Assembly: GCA_003988855.1 (NCBI GenBank)
Contig: QYAI01000110.1
Span: forward strand, 1 to 64,000
DNA from: Arachnopeziza araneosa
Taxonomy: Eukaryota; Ascomycota; Leotiomycetes; Helotiales; Arachnopezizaceae
Length of the DNA: 64,000 bases
Direction: 5' to 3'
The notes under the pieces are model-generated. The model made no database searches. It saw only the letters and a program-made list of their open reading frames with translations, and was not told the origin of the DNA. Both the position numbers and the translations under genes were made by a program. Positions 56,202 through 64,000 of this stretch are shown here, piece after piece (position 1 is the first letter of the stretch; every line of letters begins with the position of its first letter).

Positions 56202-58211
56202 TCAAAACAAGTACGTCCTCTCTCGTCGACCTCCTTTTCCAGCCCAATGATCTCTCGATGGGCCAACTGGAAGTCCATCCAATTCAACGCCATCCTCACT
56301 TGGAGTGAATACCTGGGTGCCTGTGGTGCTAATTCTCATCAAACTCTGTTTCGGTCTATATAACTCTTTTACTGCAAGGGCGCTGTCCGAGACTGGATGA
56401 TTGAGCAAGTTGACTATGAGCGGTCGTCTGGTGTCAACGTCTACCGAATGATCTTCTATCGGAGTTGCAAGTGCACTTCCGGCCGCGCTAAGCATATTCC
56501 TGTCTCTCTTCGGACGTTGAAAATCTTCGGGTGTAGTGACCTCCGAGAGCATACTTCTTCGGCGCTGGGTATTCCTACCAGATGCAGGAGATAAAACTGG
56601 AGTACGTGAAGTGCTGGGTATCTGAGGTGTAAGTTCGTTGCCGGAATAGAGACTACCGCAAGTTGCACGCGATGTATTTGCTGGTGAAGCATTTTGGTTT
56701 GGGAATGCTTCAGTAGTGGACATTAGGACAGACCAGGAGGGTGTTGTCAAGGGAAGCCGGGCTGAAGTGGCAAGTTTTCCACTTCCAGCGGGAGTACTGC
56801 TACCACTTATTGGTGTATTGTTACAGGGTGTGCTCTCGATGCTTGAGCTTTCAATGTCGCCTCTTTCCCGAGCCCTTCTTCTTCTAGCCTTACCATCGCT
56901 GCTCATGATGGGGCTTGATTCACCGCTTTCATGAGATTCCGAGGCGGAAATCCTGTCTGCTAATGCTCTTACTGGCAGAGGGCTGTGAAGGCTCCCACTC
57001 AGTCGCCGTCTGAAATTTCTCCAACGCTTGACCACAAGTTCTCTTACTGGTTGCACGAACACATGGTGCGGTTCGGATCGGATCACTGGTTGCAGTCGAT
57101 AATTTGATCTCGAGCTTCCACGAGAATCCATTTCCGAGTCAAAGTATTCTGCATCGTCTTGAACAAGTACGGATTCGGAGCTCTGCCTCGGCAGAGCAGA
57201 TGAGCATTCTAATGGTTTTCTACTCACTGAACCTTGAAGCTTGACTGGGTCTAGAACGGATCTGCAATATTGACGCAAAGCAATATCACTTTCAGCGTCT
57301 GAAGATTCAACTGTCTCCTCTGCGGTGCTTGGGAGCCTTCTGGTCTTCTTAGTTTCGGTGTCTTGGTAGTTCGCGACAACTAATTGCGATGGGATGGGTG
57401 GTGGTCCATCGAAAGTGCTTGGCCAGAGGTGGACTGGTGAAGTGTTTTGTGCTTGATGGCCAAAGCTGGGAGAATACCTGAAATGAGTATGCATTCGTAA
57501 GGAGCTAATCATAGGCGCATCTTGAGAAGGAAGAGTGGAACCATTCCTTAAACTGTAGTTCATAGTGTGTTCTGGAGGTAGAGTGAAACAAGAACCTAGC
57601 AGTTGGACCGCAACAAGGTGTGCCAAATCATCGACTGAGCATGGATCGGCAAGATAGTTGTCTGATACCGCCCGCCGTTGTGCTGCATATTCTGACTTGG
57701 GTTCGAGGTCAACTCCCCGCATCCATGCCTTGGGACGTGATCCATATCTCAACCTTGGTGACACTCTCTTCAAATACCCATATCTAGATTCTGTAAACCA
57801 TCCATATGGACGGCCTGTCTGGCAGACTAATTGCCATTCGAATATCTCTCTGTCAATGGCATCCCAGGTTTTCTTCTCTTCCTCCTCCACCTCCTGGTCT
57901 TGCACCATCTCAAGCTTCGATGTGTCTGCTTGTCGAAAGGATGCATTACCATGTCTAATAAGAGATAGCGAGCGATTCGTTTTCCTGCTCTTCTTTTTCG
58001 TGCGCTCCGCCATATACAGCACCTGACTATTTTCCGAACCATTGCTCTCCGATCTCCGAGTATCTTGAATCGAAGCTTGACTGCATGATTGTCTTGACCG
58101 AGTGCGGCGATGCTTGCGGAAGATCTCGCCGAAATTGGAACTACTTTTTGTTCGTGGTAAGGATGCTGAGCTTTCTTCTGAACACAATGGAAATATTTGG
58201 TAAGGATTCAT
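56202..58211 (-). CDS. Large disordered conserved fungal protein, function unknown
   Basis: A single long exon of about 669 residues starting at 58211 (MNPYQIFPLC); an ATG at 58277 would add 22 residues. No enzyme domain is recognised. A short folded-looking stretch at about 110-180 (DREIFEWQLVCQTGRPYGWFTESRYGYLKR) is rich in aromatic residues and is probably the conserved core. The remainder is Ser/Pro/Arg-rich and disordered with several RRxS-like kinase sites (RRRSMLS, RRLSGS) and NLS-like KKKSRK. A second ordered-looking segment is VFVQPVRELVVKRWRNFRRRLSG near 405. No signal peptide or membrane helix. It may be a regulatory or cytoskeletal adaptor, but nothing in the sequence decides this. 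Confidence 0.75.
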   Translation of the reverse strand: MNPYQIFPLCSEESSASLPRTKSSSNFGEIFRKHRRTRSRQSCSQASIQDTRRSESNGSENSQVLYMAERTKKKSRKTNRSLSLIRHGNASFRQADTSKLEMVQDQEVEEEEKKTWDAIDREIFEWQLVCQTGRPYGWFTESRYGYLKRVSPRLRYGSRPKAWMRGVDLEPKSEYAAQRRAVSDNYLADPCSVDDLAHLVAVQLLGSCFTLPPEHTMNYSLRNGSTLPSQDAPMISSLRMHTHFRYSPSFGHQAQNTSPVHLWPSTFDGPPPIPSQLVVANYQDTETKKTRRLPSTAEETVESSDAESDIALRQYCRSVLDPVKLQGSVSRKPLECSSALPRQSSESVLVQDDAEYFDSEMDSRGSSRSNYRLQPVIRSEPHHVFVQPVRELVVKRWRNFRRRLSGSLHSPLPVRALADRISASESHESGESSPIMSSDGKARRRRARERGDIESSSIESTPCNNTPISGSSTPAGSGKLATSARLPLTTPSWSVLMSTTEAFPNQNASPANTSRATCGSLYSGNELTPQIPSTSRTPVLSPASGRNTQRRRSMLSEVTTPEDFQRPKRDRNMLSAAGSALATPIEDHSVDVDTRRPLIVNLLNHPVSDSALAVKELYRPKQSLMRISTTGTQVFTPSEDGVELDGLPVGPSRDHWAGKGGRRERTYLF

Positions 58212-58533
58212 GATGATAGGGAACGAGGTAAAGAAAGTTCTTCTAGGTATTTTGGAGGGTTTAGAGATGAGAAACATTCCGAGATGAGAGAGGTAGACAT
58301 CTTTTGCGGTAAGGAAGGTACGATGGGTGTAGTGCCAGATGGAAGTTTGGCCTGTCGTACTTGCTCCCTTGACAATATCATCTCCATTTTCACTACTCTC
58401 ATCATGAAATCACTTTGGTGCTCAATGTTCACAAGAGAACAAGATCGCACATTGACAAATCCCCTCTTGTACGAGTCGCAAAGTATAACGTTTACTCCAA
58501 AAGAACATTTGCATACCGGGTGTTCTCTCGTCG

Positions 58534-59186
58534 TCAGTATCTCTCCTTCCATCGTTCTGTACCACCCGGCTGTAACATTTCCAACCCTTGGAGCCCTTGA
58601 CATTGTACTACAGATTCCCACATGTGCGGTTTCCAATCCAAGTCTCTGTAGGGCCCAACAGGTTCAGGTTGCTTGATTCCTAGACTCTCTCGGTGCTCTT
58701 GATATATCGTCCAGCCCGGAATGCAATATCTGATAAATTCCAGGCGAAGTTTAAGATCAAAACTAGGGAGACATAGATTTGGCTCAAGATGTGCCCGGAA
58801 GGTTGAAGCAAAGAGCTCGCCAAAGATAATAAACTGAAAGGTCGTTCTTTCAGGCACACAATCAAGCCTTACAGCATCAGAGACTCCGCTATCCCAGATC
58901 TGTGGTGTGGAATATACCTGCTTGTCTTAATACATCCCATATTCTCGGGAGTTCGAAGAGCCCAGTCGCTCACTTGACGAGCGGTCGCGGCCACAAGGAA
59001 GTGCGGATCCGGTCTAAAGAAGATCCGAGCAGCAGCTGAAAGTCGAAGGATCTGGTTTGGGTTCGTCCTGGAAAATGCATGATGAAATGTGCTACAGCTC
59101 GAAGATGTATTCATAAAGTCTTCGATATCACAGAGGTGGTACGAGATCAAGATGAGAATGTCCCAGGTTAACTCAGTGATCTTCAT
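58534..59186 (-). pseudogene. F-box-type gene, apparently broken by frame changes
   Basis: From ATG 59186 the first 50 residues form an F-box-like motif (ITELTWDILILISYHLCDIEDFMNTSSSCSTFHHAF), followed by QILRLSAAARIF and a QVSDWALRTPEN block as in fungal F-box proteins, the adaptors of SCF ubiquitin ligases. The frame stops at 58869. Sequence continuing in two other frames matches what should come next: RQAGIFHTTDLG and then VPERTTFQFIIFGELFAS with LKLRLEFIRYCIPGW, to about 58660. I found no intron of credible length that joins these, so at least two indels are likely. Alternatively the 105-residue N-terminal piece is expressed alone. Confidence 0.5.
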
Positions 59187-59609
59187 GGCGGAAACTTAGG
59201 AATAGATGATACAATGCGACCCGATTTCCGATTGAGCGCTCATGAATGTTTACTCTAAAGCTACACAAATGAGATTGATATCAACGAGTCAGCATTGAAA
59301 GTCGAGCTAAAACCGATTTCTCGGACATCAGATTCAAATGGGTTTGGCACGCAACAAGTTGAAGAGTAAGATCAACGCAATCCCATCTATCGACCGCGAC
59401 TTTAAGATCCAATCTGAGTTATGTGAAGGACAGAAGAGAGGTCATAGTCAACATCCAAAACAGATAAGAAGGGGGTCTGAGCAAGATGCCTAGTCAGCTA
59501 GCCAACCATTAGCTCCCGTACGACGCCACAGCGGGCAACTTCAGCGTCGTGTCTCACACCTCATCATGTCGTTTCAATGCTTATCACCAGCAAAGCCTGA
59601 CATCTCAAG
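59187..59609. other. Divergent intergenic region, nothing recognised
   Basis: A 423-base gap between the broken F-box gene and the glycosyltransferase-like gene. It presumably contains the latter's promoter. No gene or repeat seen. Confidence 0.5.
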
Positions 59610-60917
59610 ATGTTGATGCCATCAGCAGCTCTCAGCCGTAAGAGAGCAGTACCGCTCATCATCTGTGCGTGCGCTCTCTACCTGGTGGTCTTTCATACTT
59701 CACCCAATCACCCCTTTTCATGGGGCTCACCCCTGGCCTCGCAGTCCCCTATTGAGTCCTCAGATATTTTCAACGAGCCTCCCGCAGATTCAGAAGCAAT
59801 AAGATCTCTATGTTCACAAACACAATGGAATCCAAACCTTTTGTTCACCTGCAACAACTCAGGAGGCGGCGTTGGAAACCTTCGCAACTCCATCCTGAAT
59901 TGTGTAAGATATGCCATCTCAGCTGGAGCTGCCATGACACTACCAAAAGTCATTCTTCGAAACCCCACAAACATCGCTGATATCTGGGACCGTGAGCGGA
60001 TTTCATTTGACTATATATTTGATCAACCGCACTATATTGAATCTCTGAGGCTGTCTTGCCCCCAGCTCCGGTTGCTCAACAGCACAGATGACCTTGCATA
60101 TGACACCACGGGGATCAAAACATACTCTCTTCTTCCTGAAAAGATTGTCAAAATCAATCCAGATGGGATGGATCGTCCCCAAGATTGGAGAGGGGTGTTC
60201 TACCAATGGCTTGCCAACCGCACCGACATCTCCGAACCTGCGATTGTCGACCTCGAGAGATCGTATCTTCAATATCCCATCTACTCAGACCCCGAAGCAT
60301 TTGCTTTGGACTTCGGTAAAATCCTCAAATTCCGAGTTGAAGCTCGACAGTTAGCCACAACTACGTTGAGAAACCTGATACAGACATACAGCCCCGGGGT
60401 GAGATACAACTCACCGACTTGGACAGGCGCGTTCTTTGGGGCACATCTTCGTACCGAGAAGGATTCAAGACAAGGATGGCCATGGTGGGAGTATGAATAT
60501 TCAAAGTACGATACTCAATCCAAGTACTACCTAGAGCAAGCCGCTGCTTCTCATACCCCCGTCACCTATCTCGCTTCTGGGGATCTCGCCGAAGTCCAAC
60601 ACTTCACCGAAGATGCTCAGTCGCATAATCTCACAGTTGTGACGAAACATATTTTGCTCAAGGGGGTCGACAAGGAAAATCTGGACAAGCTGTCGTTCGA
60701 TCAGCAAGCACTGGTGGATTATCTCGTGCTGTTAAAATCATCGGAGTTTGCAGGAGTAGGACATTCAAGTTTTGCGTGGAATATTGCTCTCTGGAGACAT
60801 CAGTTTGCAAAGAGGAGAGATCACTTGAATGGGCCTCAATTGATGTCGGATGAGTTGAGTCAGGTATATGGAACTGTGAATCAGTACCCTGAGTATGCTC
60901 CCTGCCTATGGCCTTAA
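59610..60917 (+). CDS. Type II membrane protein resembling O-fucosyltransferases
   Basis: A single-exon gene of 435 residues. Residues 13-30 (VPLIICACALYLVVFH) form one membrane anchor after a short basic cytoplasmic tail, as in Golgi glycosyltransferases. The lumenal domain has the nucleotide-sugar-binding start GGGVGNLRNSILNCVRYAISAGA; an HxR motif (FGAHLRTEKDS) at about 285; a VTYLASGDLAEV strand; and near the end the DYLVLLKSSEFAGVGHSSFAWNIA block characteristic of O-fucosyltransferase folds (conserved Ser-Ser-Phe near the sugar-donor site). Two N-glycosylation sequons are visible (CNNSG and LNSTD). Related fungal proteins are often only labelled hypothetical; the acceptor substrate is unknown and fucose itself is not certain. 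The start chosen is the first ATG (MLMPSAAL); the second, two codons on, is equally possible. Confidence 0.78.
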   Translation: MLMPSAALSRKRAVPLIICACALYLVVFHTSPNHPFSWGSPLASQSPIESSDIFNEPPADSEAIRSLCSQTQWNPNLLFTCNNSGGGVGNLRNSILNCVRYAISAGAAMTLPKVILRNPTNIADIWDRERISFDYIFDQPHYIESLRLSCPQLRLLNSTDDLAYDTTGIKTYSLLPEKIVKINPDGMDRPQDWRGVFYQWLANRTDISEPAIVDLERSYLQYPIYSDPEAFALDFGKILKFRVEARQLATTTLRNLIQTYSPGVRYNSPTWTGAFFGAHLRTEKDSRQGWPWWEYEYSKYDTQSKYYLEQAAASHTPVTYLASGDLAEVQHFTEDAQSHNLTVVTKHILLKGVDKENLDKLSFDQQALVDYLVLLKSSEFAGVGHSSFAWNIALWRHQFAKRRDHLNGPQLMSDELSQVYGTVNQYPEYAPCLWP

Positions 60918-63900
60918 TGTGTATGATAGTCAATTGGGTTTGCAATAGATTAATACAAATTTACAAAATCAAATTTGTAGTCTGAGAGCAGCATAAAAAT
61001 CCTGACCAAGAATGGCAATCAGTCGTAGCTCATCGCCAAAAACTCTTCAAATTGTGTTACGTCAACATTAACATTTTGAATGATAAATCATGAGAGAACT
61101 CAGTGCAGATAATGACTTTGATTTTAAGAGTAGAGTATATTTCACATGTTATGCTAAATTGAGTGAGCAATGTCTAGTATTCCACAAGCGTGCCAGTCTC
61201 CTCATCAAGCCTTGTGGTCATAAGCTTCTTCCTCCGTGAGGCACCCTCTACTATCTACATCAACTGAACGCCAACGTTCCTGAGCCTCGGTCAAGTTTAC
61301 CAGCCTCCCTCTTGAAGACCACAGTGCCCATTCGCAGAGAGAGAGAGAGCTTCCATCAAATCTTTACCCGCGCTCTTGAAAAGGATTTTTTATCTATTCT
61401 CCTATCTATCGTGCAGCCGCTGGGCTCTGCGTGTAGAAGAACGGGTAAGTCTAGAGGGGAGCAGTATTATCCTTGCGATAGCAACAACTTGTAAGTAAAT
61501 GATCTGGAGGATAATATTCTCTCATAATCTTTAGGCCGTGGGAAGAAGAGTGTCGTTCCTGCAATCTCCCTAACCTTGAAGAATCAGATCGAGATTGTCA
61601 AATGCATGGACACAGCACCATTTGTCACGCGTGAATTTATTTACAATAGTTTTAATTTGATGGATTTTGAGGATTTTATTTATGTAGAAATTTGGTTCTT
61701 AGAAACACAGATTTAGAGAAGAACCTCATTATAATTAATCAGAAATCTCAAATCTTGCGAGTATTTAATATACTTTCTAAGCTCTGCTACTCTGTCGATG
61801 AATCCATACGGACTTGAGAATTCGACGCGCCTTCTTATTTGATACGTACCGAACCGTCTCGAAGACCTACCCCTTTACTTGAGCTATGGGCCATAAGTCC
61901 TGACAAAAGGCCATTGACTTGAGAGAGGATTCATGGGGATTCTTCGTTTGGGAAGAACACCAAGATTTGTATACAGAATCATTTTATCTTTTGCGGTGCG
62001 GCTTTACTTTCATAATCAGGGCCACGATGCATAGTTGTTTTGGTATCGACGCCGTTCTCGCCCAATCAGGCTTGAAATGTCGTCCAAGAGGCTCCATCTA
62101 CCCCGAGACGAGTCAACCTAGTGCAGTAATGTGTCCTAGAAAGCCTTTAGTTCCGCTTATGAGCCTTGAAATATCTTAATGTCAAATAAGAAGAAAGTAC
62201 CGTTGAGGCCTACTGACAATCCATCCGAGGCTCATCTGCATCGCAGCGAGAAGAAGATTTGGAGGTGGACTTCATGCTTTGTGTTGTTGGCATATTCGGG
62301 GTTATGGGTTGTTCATGATAAGAACTTGAGTTTGGACTCATTACTGGAATATTTGGAATTGAAGGTGTAAGTGGATTCGAGGCAAGACAAAGAGAGTAAT
62401 ACATAGCTGTCGAGTTTGTGTTGACTACTGTGAATAGGGAATTTTGCACCAGAATAGTGACACATTTAGATATGGTTGCCAATCAAAAAACCAATATTAA
62501 GGAAAGGCCCTGGAGCGCTCTAGGGAACGCGAATGAGAGAGAAATACTTAGTACAGCTAAACACATTGCTACAATCGAAACATAAAAATGACCCTTAATG
62601 TGGACACGAATGAGGTTCTGGTGGCGTTTTCTAAGCAGATGCAAACCAAATCTCAAATAATATCAGCTAGCTTCGTGCATGGCATCTGGGCACATAGATG
62701 TGAGACGTGTAGGGTCCATGTCGCCTGTATCGATATGTCTCTGTTTTGAGAACCCTCTGAATCCGAAATTCTTGTTTACTTAATCTGAGACCATCGGCCC
62801 TATGGTGACGTTCGGTCTCCACCTTGGCACCTAAAAAGTCAGAACAAACTCAAATGCGGCGTCCACTCAAGTGCGTGAAAAACACAGGCCATCAACCAAG
62901 AAGCTAAGCATTATGCGATGTAACACATTTTTCCAAAAAATCAGGCCATACGCGCAGGAAATGGAATCAAGGAGGCTTCTTCGTTTGTGCACTTGGGAGT
63001 GGAGATGGAGTTTCTTGTGCGCCATCTTCTCACTCTCGGGGATCTGTAATGAGTCTATTGCAACAACGAGCATCATTCCCTTGGTGGACAACTGAATGCT
63101 GTAGATATAATTGTTCAGTCTGATTGGGACCTATCTTCAAGTGAGAAATCTTTCTCTTCACTGCAGCACATCAGTATCTTGGGCCTCCTATCCGATCTTA
63201 TCTCCGCGGCGCCACCTCGTGGGAGATTAAGCTTATTCGCTGGCTCACAATCATACCAAGCCGCCGGTTTGTTCCAGATCAATCTCCTCCCGTGTGCCAT
63301 GGCGCGCGATCCAATCAATAATGGCAAATTATTGATCAATTGGCGCAACTAGAGTTGCAGAGAGACCACTTTTATTTAAGAGGAGCAGCCAGCCTCGTTA
63401 TCAGATTCCAAGACGAGGCGTTTCAGGGATGGCCGAGTCTTCCGAAGCAATCCAGAGCTGACGCGGCCTATCCAAACCCCTACCTTCCTTCTCCTTGCAA
63501 CAGCATCAAAAGGAAAATCAAAACAGGGACGATTTAAGGTTGGCCAAGCTTTGCTCTCACCCCACCAGATTCCGTCATTTAAGCAGGGTGGGGTGAGCAG
63601 GATCTTCTCGATTAACGATTTATGAAATCGACGCCTATATGTTAAACATGAGGGGGTCATAGAATGAGTGAGATTTAATAACTCAAGGGATGATCTTGAC
63701 ATTTGTGAGTAAAGTTGGACCACAACTTGCCGTGGATGAGTTGATGCAATGTGACCACTGGCGGAACGGATACCAAACTGAGAATGTGATGCGATCGAAC
63801 AGGAGCGGCGAAGGTGGTGAGCTGATGAGAGACAGGCAGATGTAGCCGTCAGTTGCTTGACCAAAGTCCACACGATGTCATTTGACGAGGTTGAGTGGTT

Positions 63901-64000
63901 GCTCAAGCAGCCTCTGCACTCGGGATTCCGACCGACTGCATTCTTTCGGCCGCCTGCTTGAGTCAAAATCAGGCCAAGGGAACTTGCCTCCAGATATCTC
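60918..64000. other. Gene-poor right end of the window
   Basis: About 3.1 kb without a supported gene. It is A+T-rich between 60920 and 61800. Short plus-strand frames at 61312, 61919, 62179 and 62871 have ATG but no recognisable features. A 196-codon minus-strand frame at 63376-63966 has no ATG at its start (first codon TTG) and resembles nothing known. The region may hold regulatory sequence for a gene beyond the window. Confidence 0.5.

Noticed and set aside
63376..63966. 196-codon minus-strand frame at the right end
   Set aside because: Its first codon is TTG with no upstream ATG, composition is that of random sequence, and no family or exon structure was recognised.
1..64000. tRNA or rRNA genes and polyketide/peptide synthetase clusters
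   Set aside because: Scanning for B-box-like GGTTCGAATCC, rRNA signatures and long modular synthase frames by eye gave nothing convincing; tRNAscan-type and HMM searches would be decisive.

Overview
This window is nuclear DNA from a filamentous ascomycete (Pezizomycotina). The evidence is protein-coding genes split by many short spliceosomal introns (about 35-120 bases, GT...AG, often with a CTAAC-type branch site), fungus-specific families (HET, RTA1, fungal rhodopsin-like membrane protein, DUF1996, Zn2Cys6 regulator, yapsin-like protease) and conserved housekeeping genes (NEP1/EMG1, SYS1, COA6). I could not settle the class; a Leotiomycete would fit, but that is a guess. I saw no tRNA, rRNA, CRISPR, intact transposon, or PKS/NRPS core gene.

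Layout. 0-13 kb: an acyl-CoA oxidase-like flavoenzyme, an APC-family amine/amino-acid permease, a secreted DUF1996 protein, and a berberine-bridge-type FAD oxidase carrying several apparent frameshifts. This part also holds several short tandem duplications. 14-26 kb: an ankyrin-repeat protein, a secreted protein with an Ala/Asn/Gly/Lys-rich tail, a seven-helix rhodopsin-domain membrane protein, the 18S rRNA methyltransferase NEP1, and an unusual VOC-domain protein with a long RS/RE-rich tail. 26-30.4 kb is gene-poor and A+T-richer, with one decayed gene.

30.4-40.6 kb is the most interesting stretch. A NACHT-type STAND NTPase (NLR-like) with C-terminal C2H2 zinc fingers lies head-to-head, about 310 bases away, with an SNF2/Rad5-like helicase. 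A HET-domain (heterokaryon incompatibility) gene follows. This looks like a self/non-self recognition or immunity island in accessory-type DNA. The joint function is my inference.

41-64 kb: a DUF1857 (START-like) protein, an RTA1-type membrane protein, a GPI-anchored aspartic protease, a monocarboxylate-transporter-like MFS permease followed on the same strand by a Zn2Cys6 transcription factor, the mitochondrial assembly factor COA6, the Golgi protein SYS1, a large disordered orphan protein, a broken F-box gene, and a type II membrane protein resembling O-fucosyltransferases. The last 3 kb show no supportable gene. Exon joins were worked out by eye from splice consensus and reading frame, so ends are generally more certain than every internal boundary.
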